Positions 9,441 to 17,941 are shown, counted from the stretch's first letter. The stretch: DNA of 64,000 nucleotides from Lysobacter solisilvae (GCF_016613535.2 NZ_CP071518.1:992001-1056000); one strand, 5' to 3'. Notes: generated from the letters alone by a model not told the origin. A program made the numbers and translations.

Positions 9441-10331
9441 TTACACGTCGCCGTCGCTGAGCCAGCCTTCGCCGGTGCCGCGGTTGAACACCGTGTCGGT
9501 GGGCAGCACCTGGCCGGCCGGGATCGAATCGAGTTGCGCCAGCCGCGCGTAGAGCGGGGTGAAGTCCGGGCTGGTGGCTTCCATCAGCTGCTCGTAGCTG
9601 TCGATCACGAAATAGGTCTTCTGGAAGGTGTCGATGCGGTAGCGCGTGCGCATGATCCGCTCCAGGTCGAAACCGATGCGGTTGGGCGCCGGCGACTCCA
9701 GGCAGTGGATGGACTCGCCCTTCGACGAGACGATCCCGCTGCCGTAGATGCGCAGGCCCTCGGGCTGGCGGATCAGGCCGAACTCGACCGTGTACCAATA
9801 CAGGCGGGTCAGATTGACCAGCGCCTCCGGCCCGATCGCGTGCGCCTTGACGCCGCCGCGGCCGTACGCGGCCACGTAGTCGGCGAACACCGGGTTCATC
9901 AGCAGCGGCACGTGGCCGAACAGGTCGTGGAACAGATCCGGTTCGCTCAGGTAGTCCAGCTGCTCGGGCTTGCGGATCCACCAGGTCACCGGGAACCGCC
10001 GGTTGGCCAGGTGATCGAAGAAGGTCAGTTCGGGGAGCAGCCCCTCCACGCCGACCAGCTCCCAGCCCGTGGCGCGGCGGAGCATGGCGTTGAGGTCGTC
10101 GAAGCGCGGGATGCGGTCCGGGGTCATGCCCATGGCTTCCTGCGTGCGCAGGAACTCGTCGCTGGCCCGGCCCACCAGGATCTCGCGCTGGCGCTTGAAC
10201 AGCGTCGCCCAGACGGCGTGGTCGGACTCGGTGTAGCTGGACCAGGGCTGCTCGACCACCGCGGTCGTGTACACCGGCACGTAGCCCTTGTCGGTGAGCT
10301 GGTGTTCGACGCGGCTGGGGGTGGTGTTCAT
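9441..10331 (-). CDS. phhA: Phenylalanine 4-monooxygenase
   Basis: A 296-residue pterin-dependent aromatic amino acid hydroxylase that converts phenylalanine to tyrosine with O2 and a tetrahydropterin. The bacterial catalytic-core length lacks the regulatory ACT domain of animal enzymes. Iron ligands are visible: His135 and His140 in PDLFHDLFGHVP and Glu183 in YTVEFGL. The Met at 10331 gives the usual N-terminus. It is divergent from an Lrp/AsnC-type gene 165 bp away, the standard arrangement for a local amino-acid-responsive regulator. No pterin dehydratase (phhB) gene is adjacent. Confidence 0.96.
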   Translation of the reverse strand: MNTTPSRVEHQLTDKGYVPVYTTAVVEQPWSSYTESDHAVWATLFKRQREILVGRASDEFLRTQEAMGMTPDRIPRFDDLNAMLRRATGWELVGVEGLLPELTFFDHLANRRFPVTWWIRKPEQLDYLSEPDLFHDLFGHVPLLMNPVFADYVAAYGRGGVKAHAIGPEALVNLTRLYWYTVEFGLIRQPEGLRIYGSGIVSSKGESIHCLESPAPNRIGFDLERIMRTRYRIDTFQKTYFVIDSYEQLMEATSPDFTPLYARLAQLDSIPAGQVLPTDTVFNRGTGEGWLSDGDV

Positions 10332-10415
10332 GGCTTCCCTGGTGGCTGCATGGGGGCGGTCGGAGCCCGGGCCGCGCACGCGCGGCGAACGAAGGGCCAC
10401 TGTAGCGGCGCACGG

Positions 10416-10440
10416 GCGCAATAAGCTTGCGTTGTTGCGC
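10416..10440. promoter_or_regulatory. Inverted repeat in the phhA-lrp intergenic region
   Basis: GCGCAA (10416-10421) and TTGCGC (10435-10440) form a dyad separated by 13 bp, with a second half-match GCTTGCG between them. It lies about 85 bp upstream of phhA and 57 bp upstream of the regulator gene. Placement between divergent genes makes it a candidate operator for the Lrp-type protein; this is inference. Confidence 0.4.
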
Positions 10441-10496
10441 AGGCAGGGCCGGTGGACGCATGATTCTTGCGGTTTCCCGCCAATCCTGCGTACAAC

Positions 10497-10973
10497 ATGC
10501 CAAACATCGACCTGGACCGGACGGACCTGCTGCTGCTGGCCGAGTTGCAGCGCGCCGGCCGCCTCACCAACGCCGAACTGGCCGAGCGCGTGCACCTGTC
10601 GGCCTCGGCCTGCCTGCGCCGGGTCCAGCGGCTCGAGCGCGAGGGCGTCATCAGCGGTTACAGCGCGCAGGTTGACGCCGAGCGGATCGGCCTGGGGCTG
10701 CAGGCCTTCGTGCGCGTGCAGCTGCGGCACCACGACGCGGCCTCGATCGCCGAATTCGTGGCGTTCGTCGACGCGTGGGAAGAGGTCGTGGCCTGCCACG
10801 CCCTCACCGGGGACATGGATTACCTGCTGCAGGTCGCGGTGCGCGACCTGGACCACTTTTCGCGGTTCCTGCTCGACCGCCTGCTCAACCAGGCCGGGGT
10901 GGCGGACGTCAATTCCAGTTTCGTGCTGCGCACGGTGAAGGCCTTCCGCGGCCTGCCGCTGCCCCGCGTCTAG
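10497..10973 (+). CDS. Lrp/AsnC family transcriptional regulator
   Basis: A 158-residue feast/famine regulator. Residues 1-50 form the winged HTH (DRTDLLLLAELQRAGRLTNAELAERVHLSASACLRRVQRLE), and about 70-145 form the RAM/ACT effector domain, with GDMDYLLQVAVRDLDHFSRFL typical of the ligand-binding region. Such proteins bind amino acids and form dimers to octamers on DNA. Divergent orientation to phhA suggests control of phenylalanine catabolism. The ATG at 10497 gives the standard N-terminus; an earlier in-frame start (10467) would add ten unusual residues. Its TAG stop overlaps the stop of the opposing gene in the four bases CTAG. Confidence 0.92.
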   Translation: MPNIDLDRTDLLLLAELQRAGRLTNAELAERVHLSASACLRRVQRLEREGVISGYSAQVDAERIGLGLQAFVRVQLRHHDAASIAEFVAFVDAWEEVVACHALTGDMDYLLQVAVRDLDHFSRFLLDRLLNQAGVADVNSSFVLRTVKAFRGLPLPRV

Positions 10974-11401
10974 CGCGTGGGGGCGGAGGCGGGAGGCGTG
11001 TCGCGCAGGTCGATGCGCGCGGGCTGGCCGACGTCGATTTCGAGCACGTCGTAGACCCACTGGTCCCGCACCCGGTGTGCGTCCACGTACACGGTGCCCT
11101 CGCCGCGCGGGCCGCGGATCGGGAAGCGGATGTCGGCGCGGCCGTCGTCGTCGCTGACCTCGATGCTGCCGGTCACCGACAAGCCGGGGTGCAGCGGCGT
11201 GCCCAGGGCCTGGACGACCGCGGGGTGCGCCTGCGCGGCGGCCATCGCGTGCCGATAGGGATCGGAGCCCTTCATCATGCCGAACACGCCGTACACCAGC
11301 GCTGCGACCGCGATGAGGAACAACAGCAGCAGCGACAGGCAGCCGACCGGGACGAACCACTTCCAGTTGCGGCCGAACCAGTTCGGCGAGTCGGCGGTCA
11401 T
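10970..11401 (-). CDS. Coa1-like membrane-anchored protein
   Basis: A 143-residue protein with one N-terminal membrane segment (about 16-37, VPVGCLSLLLLFLIAVAALVY) and a periplasmic-type C-terminal domain of about 95 residues (VQALGTPLHPG, GRADIRFPIRGPRGEGTVYVDAHR). The pattern of a C-terminal domain built around a new pair of strands and IRGPKGEG matches the cytochrome-oxidase assembly factor Coa1 family as annotated in bacteria. A role in oxidase assembly is not shown here and no oxidase gene is near. The ATG at 11401 places the membrane helix close to the N-terminus. It converges with the Lrp-type gene with overlapping stops. Confidence 0.68.
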   Translation of the reverse strand: MTADSPNWFGRNWKWFVPVGCLSLLLLFLIAVAALVYGVFGMMKGSDPYRHAMAAAQAHPAVVQALGTPLHPGLSVTGSIEVSDDDGRADIRFPIRGPRGEGTVYVDAHRVRDQWVYDVLEIDVGQPARIDLRDTPPASAPTR

Positions 11402-11472
11402 GCGGACATCCTGTGGCGGGGCTTGCGTGCCAGTGTAGGCGGGCCCCCTCGCCCACGGCGACCCCAAACGCA

Positions 11473-11496
11473 AACGGCCACCCGAAGGTGGCCGTT
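11473..11496 (-). terminator. Intrinsic terminator of the outer-membrane protein gene
   Basis: AACGGCCACC and GGTGGCCGTT form a perfect 10-bp stem with a four-base loop. On the minus strand the stem is followed by TTTGCGTTTGGGG, giving a reasonable T-rich tail. It lies about 130 bp past the stop of the leftward outer-membrane protein gene. Confidence 0.75.
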
Positions 11497-11560
11497 GCGG
11501 CCGGGCGTTCGTGCGAACGCGACCGGCGTGTGGCTGCGGATTGAACGCAGCCTGGAGCAG

Positions 11561-11630
11561 CTCGCTGCTTGGAACTCGCTGCTTGGAACTCGCTGCTTAG
11601 ATCACGCTGCCTAGAACACGCTACTTAGAA
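11561..11630. repeat. Five tandem 14-bp repeats overlapping a stop codon
   Basis: Five copies of a 14-bp unit run without gaps. The first two are identical (CTCGCTGCTTGGAA); the rest differ at one to five positions and the last is CACGCTACTTAGAA. Read on the minus strand, the array begins with the final Phe codon and TAA of the outer-membrane protein gene (TTCTAA) and repeats that block into the 3' untranslated region. Confidence 0.85.
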
Positions 11631-12149
11631 GCGGAATTCGCCGGCCAGCGTCAGGCTGTCGGCATCGACGTCGACGTCGTCGAATTCCGGGCGGTTGAAG
11701 TCGTAGTTGAGGCTCAGGCCGAAGGCGTCGGAGAAGTCGTAACCAGCGCCCACACCGGCGTACACGTGGGTCGAGGTCTCGTCTTCGCTGCCGATCTCGC
11801 CCTTGTAGTTGGCCAGGCCGGCGCGACCGCCGATGAAGAAGCCGTTGCCGTCGGCGCCGAAGTTCTTCTTGCCGACCACGCCCGCGCCGAACGCGGTCAG
11901 GGTGGTGTCGAAGGTGCCGACGTTCTGGTCGTACAGGCTGGAGTAGAAGCCTTCCACGCCGATGTTGGCGTTGAAGAAGTAGCCGCCGCGGATCGAGTAG
12001 GCGGTGTCGTTGTCGTTTTCGCCGAAGACGTCCACTTCGCTGCGGCCGAGTTCGGCGCGGACGAAACCTTGGCCACCGTCAGCGGCCATCGCGACGTTGG
12101 ACAGGCCGGCCAGGGCCAGCGCGCAGGACAGAATGAGGGTCTTTTTCAT
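11625..12149 (-). CDS. Outer-membrane beta-barrel protein (porin-like, OmpA-type barrel)
   Basis: A 174-residue protein with a clear signal peptide (MKKTLILSCALALAGLSNVAMA, cleavage after AMA at about 22). The mature part alternates hydrophobic and polar residues in about eight strands with acidic turns (VFGENDND, GEIGSEDE, EFDDVDVD) and ends in Phe, as expected for a substrate of the BAM complex. The ATG at 12149 fits the signal peptide exactly. A 3' hairpin at 11473-11496 would end the transcript. Function is unknown; small barrels of this type are structural or stress related. Confidence 0.85.
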   Translation of the reverse strand: MKKTLILSCALALAGLSNVAMAADGGQGFVRAELGRSEVDVFGENDNDTAYSIRGGYFFNANIGVEGFYSSLYDQNVGTFDTTLTAFGAGVVGKKNFGADGNGFFIGGRAGLANYKGEIGSEDETSTHVYAGVGAGYDFSDAFGLSLNYDFNRPEFDDVDVDADSLTLAGEFRF

Positions 12150-12409
12150 GTTCTTCGTTCCTAGTGAGGGATGCCCTTCTGGGGCGGCGAGAGGTTCGCG
12201 GCTTTGGCCGTGCGCTGTCAATTTTTTGTTAAATCGCATACGGGTTGCGGTTCAGCTGCGCGGGGCGTTGAACGTATGGAGACGCGAATGTCCAGTGCGC
12301 AACAGCATGGTCATCGCAGCACCGCAGCATCGCCGCGATGGGCGCAGTCGAGCTTCCACACGCCGCGGCACTGGCGCAGGTCGCAAATACGCGGCCGGTA
12401 GAGGGCAGT
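12150..12409. other. Intergenic region upstream of the beta-barrel gene
   Basis: About 260 bp, partly AT-rich near 12215-12240 (CAATTTTTTGTTAAATCGC), which is a plausible place for the leftward promoter of the outer-membrane protein gene. No coding sequence is supported. Confidence 0.35.
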
Positions 12410-13195
12410 TCAGGAGTCGCGGCGCGGTGGAAACGGCAGCACGGTGCCGCGCGCATCGTCCGACGCCGGCCGCTGCCACAGCACCGGCACTTCGCGCGGC
12501 GCGACCGGCTCCAGTTCGTCGCGCTCGCGCTGGGCCAGTTCCTGCTGGAGCAACTCCTCCTCGATTTCCCAGCTATAGCGCCGGCGGGGGGGAATCGGAT
12601 CGCTCCGGCGCAGCAGATACGCCGCCAGCACGCCGGCCAAGGCCCCGCCCAAGTGCGCCTGCCAGGACACGCCGGCTTCGCGCGGCAGCACCGTCAGCAG
12701 CATGCCGCCGTAGAGGAAGAAGGCGATCATCGCCGCGGCCACGGCCGGGCGGTCGCGCCGCAGCACGCCCAGCCCCAGCACCAGGAACATCAGGCCGTGG
12801 GTGAGGCCGCTCGCGCCCAGATGCCGGGTGCCGGCCTCGCCCAGCAGCCAGGCGCCCGCGCCCGAGCCCAGCCACAGCAGGGGCAGCGCCCGCAGCGTGG
12901 CCCGCGGATAGACCGTGCCCGCCAGCGTGCCCAGCAGCACGAGGGCAATCGCGTTCGCCGCCAGATGGCCGATCGAACCGTGCAGCAGGGGCGCGGTCAG
13001 CAAGCCGAGCAGGCCGTCGGAGGACCCCGGCTGAACCGCGTAGGCGGCCACGTCGAAGCTGCCCTGGGCCGAAAACACCAGCAGCAGCGCCAGCACGAAG
13101 GCCAGGCTGGTGTTGAGGGCCAGCAGAAGGCGACGGCGGTCCGCGAGGCGCTGGGCCGGCGAGTCGGGCGGGAATTCGGGCGTGGGCAGGTGCAT
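12410..13195 (-). CDS. Rhomboid family intramembrane serine protease
   Basis: A 261-residue polytopic membrane protein. Rhomboid features: HLAANAIAL with the conserved His and Asn, GASGLTHG carrying the catalytic Ser (GxSG), and a late helix with the catalytic His (WQAHLGGALAG). The family cuts transmembrane substrates inside the membrane. The C-terminal 50 residues (after about 210) are charged and cytosolic (EIEEELLQQELAQRERDELEP). The ATG at 13195 precedes the soluble N-terminus PTPEFPPDSPAQR. It is divergent from the RlmI-type methyltransferase gene, 81 bp away. Substrates unknown. Confidence 0.9.
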   Translation of the reverse strand: MHLPTPEFPPDSPAQRLADRRRLLLALNTSLAFVLALLLVFSAQGSFDVAAYAVQPGSSDGLLGLLTAPLLHGSIGHLAANAIALVLLGTLAGTVYPRATLRALPLLWLGSGAGAWLLGEAGTRHLGASGLTHGLMFLVLGLGVLRRDRPAVAAAMIAFFLYGGMLLTVLPREAGVSWQAHLGGALAGVLAAYLLRRSDPIPPRRRYSWEIEEELLQQELAQRERDELEPVAPREVPVLWQRPASDDARGTVLPFPPRRDS

Positions 13196-13276
13196 GCAAG
13201 CCTCAGTGGCGGCATGGGCGGCCGCTTGCAAGGCCGATAGCCCGGGATGGTGTGGCCCACCGCGTAAAATGATGCG

Positions 13277-14461
13277 ATGAACACCCCCAACCCCGTGGTC
13301 CACCTCAAGAACGCCTGGAATTCGACCCACCCCTGGATCTTCCAGCGCCTGGTCGACAAGCCCGCCCAACGCCCCCGCTCCGGCCAGATCGTCGACGTCG
13401 TCGGCGTGGACGGTGCGTGGATCGGCCGCGGGTTCTACAACGGGCACTCGCGCATCGCCCTGCGCATGCTCGAACGCGACCCCGACGTGGCGGTCGATGC
13501 CGAGTGGTTCTCGCGCAAGATCGGCGAGGCGATCGCGCTGCGGCGCGAGGTGCTCAAGCTCGACCAGGTCAGCGATGCCTGGCGCGTGGTCCACAGCGAG
13601 GGCGACGGCATCAGTGGCCTGGTGGTGGATCGCTACGCCGACCTGCTGGTGGTGGAGTTCTTCTCCGCCGGCGCGTACCGCCATCGCGAATGGATCTACG
13701 AGGCCCTGCGCGCGCATTTCCCCGGTTGCCGCATCTACAGCTTCGCCGACGAGCACGTGCAGAAGCAGGAAAGCTTCGACTACCGCCCCGTGTACAGCGG
13801 CGGCACCGACCACGTGCCGCCCAGCGTGATCACCGAGTACGGCGTGAAGTTTCGCGCCGACCCGGCGGGCGCCCACAAGACCGGCTTTTTCGCCGACCAG
13901 CGCGACAACCGCCAGTGGCTGTCGCAGCAGGTGGAAGGCAAGCGCGTCCTCGACCTGTGCTGCAACACGGGAGGCTTCGCGGTCTATGCCGCGGTGCGCG
14001 GTGCGAGCGAAGTGGTGGGCGTTGACATCGACGCCGACGTGATCGAGATCGCCAAGGGCAACGCGCGCCTCAACAACGTGCGCCCGCGCTTCATCCAGGC
14101 CGACATCTTCCCGTGGCTGCGCGACGCGGGCAACGCACGCGACCTGTACGACGTGGTGATCCTGGATCCGGCCAAGATGACGCGCGACCGCGAGCAGGTG
14201 CTCACCGCGCTGAAGAAGTACCTCGACATGAACAAGCTGGCGCTGGGCGTGGTGAAGCCCGGCGGTCTGTTCGCGACGTTCTCGTGCACGGGCCTGGTGG
14301 CCGAGGACCAGTTCCTCGACATGCTCCGCCGTGCAGCGTTCTATGCGGGCCGCACGGTGCAGGTGCTCAGGATTGCCGGCGCCGGCGCGGACCATCCGTT
14401 CCTCGCGCAGGTGCCGGAGTCGCGCTATCTCAAGGCGGTGTTCTGCCGGGTGCTGGACTGA
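13277..14461 (+). CDS. Class I SAM-dependent rRNA methyltransferase, RlmI family
   Basis: A 394-residue protein with an N-terminal PUA domain (about 5-80, NAWNSTHPWIFQRLVDKP) and a C-terminal Rossmann methyltransferase domain. SAM motifs: VLDLCCNTGGFAVYAAV (about 217-233), VVGVDIDADVIEIAKGNARLN, then the catalytic motif IV ILDPAKMTRDR and a later FSCTGLV. RlmI methylates C1962 of 23S rRNA to m5C; the IV motif here is DPAK rather than DPP, so the exact target is unproven. It is a single-gene unit between the divergent rhomboid gene and the FdhF-type operon. Confidence 0.88.
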   Translation: MNTPNPVVHLKNAWNSTHPWIFQRLVDKPAQRPRSGQIVDVVGVDGAWIGRGFYNGHSRIALRMLERDPDVAVDAEWFSRKIGEAIALRREVLKLDQVSDAWRVVHSEGDGISGLVVDRYADLLVVEFFSAGAYRHREWIYEALRAHFPGCRIYSFADEHVQKQESFDYRPVYSGGTDHVPPSVITEYGVKFRADPAGAHKTGFFADQRDNRQWLSQQVEGKRVLDLCCNTGGFAVYAAVRGASEVVGVDIDADVIEIAKGNARLNNVRPRFIQADIFPWLRDAGNARDLYDVVILDPAKMTRDREQVLTALKKYLDMNKLALGVVKPGGLFATFSCTGLVAEDQFLDMLRRAAFYAGRTVQVLRIAGAGADHPFLAQVPESRYLKAVFCRVLD

Positions 14462-14636
14462 TCCCGACGGGCGGCCGGACGTCGCCCGCCGATCCGGCCG
14501 CGCGGGCGCACCATCGATGAGGGCGCGTACGAGCCCTTGCCGCGCGCGCGGTTCCGGACCGCGCATGCATCCGCGCTTCGCCGGCCGGGCCGCAGCGCGG
14601 CGCTAGAATCGGGGCAGTCCCACACGCGGCTCCTGC

Positions 14637-16922
14637 ATGTCCCGACGTACGCCCATCGACGTCTACCTCAAGCCGGCCGGCGGCTGGGACGCGCTCAGGA
14701 GTTCCTGGCAGGCCTTGCGCGAGCAGCACGTGGGCATGAAGGGCGCCAGCACGCTGCTGCGCACCAACCAGCCGGCGGGCTTCGACTGTCCAGGCTGCGC
14801 CTGGCCGGATCGCAACGCGCATTCAACCTTCGAGTTCTGCGAGAACGGCGTCAAGGCCGTGGCCAACGAGGCCACGAGCCGCCGGGTGACGCGCGAGTTC
14901 TTCGCCACGCATACGGTGAGCGCGCTGCTGGCGCAGGACGACCATTTCCTCGAGGCGCAGGGCCGGCTCACCGAGCCGATGGCCTACGACGCGAGCGTGG
15001 ATCGCTACGTGCCGATCGGCTGGGACGAGGCTTTCGCACGCATCGCCGCCGCGCTGCGCGGGCTCGATTCGCCGGACCAGGCCGTGTTCTACACCTCCGG
15101 GCGCACGTCCAACGAAGCGGCCTTCCTGTACCAGCTGTTCGTGCGCGAGTTCGGCACCAACAACCTGCCCGACTGTTCGAACATGTGCCACGAGCCGTCG
15201 GGCGTGGCGCTGGTGGAACAGCTGGGCAGCGGCAAGGGCTCGGTGACGCTGGAGGATTTCGAGCACGCGCAGGCCATCTTCATCTTCGGCCAGAACCCCG
15301 GCACCAACCATCCGCGCATGCTCGCCGAGCTGCGCGACGCCGCGCGCCGCGGCTGCCACATCGTGGCGTTCAATCCGCTGCGCGAGCGCGGGCTGGAGCG
15401 CTTCGCCAATCCTCAAGCGCCGGCGGACATGCTGCCTGGCGCCCAGGGCGTGCGCATCGCCAGCGAGTACTACCAGCCGCGGATCGGCGGCGACCTGGCC
15501 GTGGCGACGGCGATGGCGAAGGTGGTGGTGGAGCAGGGCGCGATCGACCGCGAATTCATTGACGCCCATACGCAGGGCTTCGACGCCTTCGCGCGCAGCG
15601 TCCGCGCGGCGCGCTGGGAGGACCTCGAAAACGAGTCCGGCCTCACCCGCGCGCAGCTGGAGCAGGCAGCGCGCACCTACATCGGCAGCGCGGCGACCAT
15701 CGTGTGCTGGGGCATGGGCATCACCCAGCACCACCGCAGCGTGGCCACGATCCAGATGCTGGCCAACCTGCTGCTGCTGCGCGGCAACATCGGCCGCGCC
15801 GGCGCGGGCCCCTGCCCGGTGCGCGGGCATTCGAACGTGCAGGGCGACCGCACGATGGGCATCTACGAAAAGCCGGCCGCGGATTTCCTCGACCGCCTGG
15901 GCGCGGAGTTCGGCTTCGCGCCGCCGCGCGCGCATGGCTTCGACACACTCGATGCCATCCACGCGATGCACGACGGCCGCGCGCGCGTGTTCTTCGGCAT
16001 GGGCGGCAACTTCGCCGCCGCCACGCCGGACACGGTGCGCACCCACGCGGCGCTGCGGCGCTGCGCGCTGACCGTGCAGGTGAGCACGAAACTCAACCGT
16101 TCCCACCTGGTCCATGGCGCCGACGCGCTGATCCTGCCCTGCCTGGGCCGCACCGAGATCGACCTGCAGGCCGGCGGTCCGCAGGCGGTCACGGTCGAGG
16201 ACTCGATGAGCATGGTGCACCTGTCCAGCGGCATGAATCCGCCGGCTTCCGACCGGCTGCTCTCGGAACCGGCGATCGTCGCGCGCCTGGCCGCGGCGAC
16301 GCTGCCCGACAGCGCCACCCCGTGGCTGGCGCTGGTGGAGGATTACGACCGCATCCGTGAGCGCATCGCACGCGTGGTGGACGGGTTCGAGGACTTCAAC
16401 GCGCGCGTGCGCACCGCTGGCGGCTTCCACGTGCACCATCCCAATCGCGACCGGCAGTTTCCCAACGCCGTGGGCAAGGCCGTGTTCCACGTGCATCGGC
16501 TGCTCCCCCCGTCGACGGGTCCGGGCGCCATGCCGGACGCGCCGCTGATGCTGATGACCGTGCGCTCCCACGACCAGTACAACACCACGATCTATGGGCT
16601 CGATGACCGCTACCGCGGCGTGCACGGGCTGCGCCGCGTGGTCTTCATCAGCGCCGCCGACCTGGCGTCGCACGGCTACAGCGATGGCGACCTGGTCGAC
16701 CTGGTCTCGCTGTGGCCCGGTGCCGACGGCCGGGTGCAGGAGCGCGCGGTGCACGGGTTCCGCCTGGTCGAGTACGACATCCCGCCCGGCTGCCTGGCCG
16801 CGTATTTCCCGGAAACCAACCCGCTGGTGCCACTGGAGAGTTTTGCCGAGCGCGCGCGTACGCCGGCGTCCAAGTCGATCCCGGTGCGCCTGCGCGCGAG
16901 CGCATCGGTGGCGGCTTCGTGA
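14637..16922 (+). CDS. FdhF/YdeP family molybdopterin oxidoreductase
   Basis: A 761-residue molybdopterin enzyme of the FdhF/YdeP type. The N-terminal motif FDCPGCAWPD (Cys51, Cys54) is family specific; a CSNMCHEPSG motif follows at about residue 181. Motifs of the bis-MGD binding fold include FGQNPGTNHPRM, CWGMGITQHHRSV and RGHSNVQGDRTMGIYE. The C-terminal domain has the molydopterin-dinucleotide-binding pattern (LMLMTVRSHDQYNTTIYGLDDRYRGV). No selenocysteine is apparent. YdeP is linked to acid tolerance in E. coli, but substrate here is unknown. The next gene overlaps it by four bases and fdhD follows, so the product is probably sulfurated by FdhD. Confidence 0.92.
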   Translation: MSRRTPIDVYLKPAGGWDALRSSWQALREQHVGMKGASTLLRTNQPAGFDCPGCAWPDRNAHSTFEFCENGVKAVANEATSRRVTREFFATHTVSALLAQDDHFLEAQGRLTEPMAYDASVDRYVPIGWDEAFARIAAALRGLDSPDQAVFYTSGRTSNEAAFLYQLFVREFGTNNLPDCSNMCHEPSGVALVEQLGSGKGSVTLEDFEHAQAIFIFGQNPGTNHPRMLAELRDAARRGCHIVAFNPLRERGLERFANPQAPADMLPGAQGVRIASEYYQPRIGGDLAVATAMAKVVVEQGAIDREFIDAHTQGFDAFARSVRAARWEDLENESGLTRAQLEQAARTYIGSAATIVCWGMGITQHHRSVATIQMLANLLLLRGNIGRAGAGPCPVRGHSNVQGDRTMGIYEKPAADFLDRLGAEFGFAPPRAHGFDTLDAIHAMHDGRARVFFGMGGNFAAATPDTVRTHAALRRCALTVQVSTKLNRSHLVHGADALILPCLGRTEIDLQAGGPQAVTVEDSMSMVHLSSGMNPPASDRLLSEPAIVARLAAATLPDSATPWLALVEDYDRIRERIARVVDGFEDFNARVRTAGGFHVHHPNRDRQFPNAVGKAVFHVHRLLPPSTGPGAMPDAPLMLMTVRSHDQYNTTIYGLDDRYRGVHGLRRVVFISAADLASHGYSDGDLVDLVSLWPGADGRVQERAVHGFRLVEYDIPPGCLAAYFPETNPLVPLESFAERARTPASKSIPVRLRASASVAAS

Positions 16923-17152
16923 GCGACACCGCCCTCGCGCTGCTGCAGCTGCTGGCCCAGGAAGACGGCCAGTCGCTGCCGCGCGTGGCCAAGCGCCTGG
17001 GCGTGAGCGCAAGCGAGCTGCAGCGCCTGCTCACCGCGCTCGGCGCGGACACGCGCTACGACGGCCTGGACCTGGTGGAAACGCGCACCGACGGTGCCCG
17101 CACGCTGCTCTGGCTCACCGCGAAGGGGCGGCAACTGTGCGCGAATCCCTGA
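16919..17152 (+). CDS. Small winged-helix-like protein in the fdh operon
   Basis: A 77-residue protein starting at a GTG that overlaps the FdhF-type stop (GTGA, 16919-16922) and ending 16 bp inside fdhD. The sequence LPRVAKRLGVSASELQRLLTALG is a helix-turn-helix pattern, and VETRTDGARTLLWLTAKGRQL looks like the beta-wing. It could be a small DNA-binding protein or an accessory factor. It is wedged between two genes for one enzyme, so its role is likely in that enzyme's expression or maturation; this is inference. Confidence 0.75.
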   Translation: MSDTALALLQLLAQEDGQSLPRVAKRLGVSASELQRLLTALGADTRYDGLDLVETRTDGARTLLWLTAKGRQLCANP

Positions 17153-17940
17153 CCGGTGCATTGCAGCAGTTGCCTGCGCTGCATGTCGCGCATGGCCTGC
17201 GCGAGGGTCGCGACGAGCCGGTGGTGGTCGAGGCACCCGTCGCCCTGCTCTACAACGGCGCGCCTTTCGCCGTGATGATGGCCACGCCCACGGATCTGCC
17301 GGACTTCGCGCTCGGGTTCGCGCTCAGCGAGGGCATCGTGGCGCGGCCGGAGGAATTCTCTCTGGTCGACGTCGTCGCGCGCGAGGAAGGCCACGCCCTG
17401 CATGCCGCCATCCCGCAGCCGCGCTTCGATGCGCTGGCGCTGCGCCGGCGCGCGATGGAAGGCCGCAGCGGTTGCGGCCTGTGCGGGGTCGAAACCCTGC
17501 GTGATGCCTTGCGGCCCGTGCCGCGCGTGACCGGGTCTCCGGCGGTACGCATGGCACAGATCAACCAGGCCCTGTCGCAACTGGCGCAGCAGCAACCGCT
17601 GAACGCGCGCAGCGGTGGCGTGCACGCGGCCGGCTTCGCCCACGCCGGTGGGTTGCTGGTGCGCGAGGACGTGGGCCGGCACAATGCGCTGGACAAGCTG
17701 ATCGGCGCCATGGCGCACGCACACCTCGATCCGGCCGCGGGCTTCGTGGTGATCACCTCGCGCGCCTCCTACGAGATCGTGCACAAGGCCGCCACCGCGG
17801 GCATTGGCGTGGTGGTGGCGATCTCCGCACCCACCGACCTGGCGATCCGCGTGGCCGACGAAGCCGGGCTGACGCTGGCGGCGTTCGCGCGCGGCGGCGC
17901 CCTCAACGTCTACGCGCATCCGGCCCGCCTGCGGGATTGA
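17137..17940 (+). CDS. fdhD: Formate dehydrogenase accessory sulfurtransferase FdhD
   Basis: A 267-residue protein that moves sulfur from a cysteine desulfurase to the bis-MGD cofactor of formate-dehydrogenase-like enzymes. The CxxC motif GRSGCGLCGVE (Cys113, Cys116) and the downstream VREDVGRHNALDKLIGA and VITSRASYEIVHKAA blocks are diagnostic. The GTG at 17137 overlaps the preceding small gene by 16 bp and gives the expected N-terminus; the leftward gene downstream ends one base past its stop. With the FdhF-type gene it forms a three-gene operon. Confidence 0.94.
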   Translation: MRESLTGALQQLPALHVAHGLREGRDEPVVVEAPVALLYNGAPFAVMMATPTDLPDFALGFALSEGIVARPEEFSLVDVVAREEGHALHAAIPQPRFDALALRRRAMEGRSGCGLCGVETLRDALRPVPRVTGSPAVRMAQINQALSQLAQQQPLNARSGGVHAAGFAHAGGLLVREDVGRHNALDKLIGAMAHAHLDPAAGFVVITSRASYEIVHKAATAGIGVVVAISAPTDLAIRVADEAGLTLAAFARGGALNVYAHPARLRD

Positions 17941-17941
17941 A

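Noticed and set aside
13277..14566. Long leftward extension of the rhomboid gene across the methyltransferase
   Set aside because: The extension is the antisense of a clear RlmI-type gene. The rhomboid begins at 13195.
16485..16500. Fourth parS site in the FdhF-type gene
   Set aside because: GTGTTCCACGTGCATC keeps only one half of the palindrome, so it does not fit the parS pattern.
14637..16922. Selenocysteine-containing formate dehydrogenase
   Set aside because: The frame has no internal TGA and the YdeP-type N-terminal Cys motif marks a different subgroup.
14823..17012. Leftward 729-residue frame over the FdhF-type gene
   Set aside because: It is His/Arg/Gln-rich antisense of a conserved enzyme and lacks any domain pattern.
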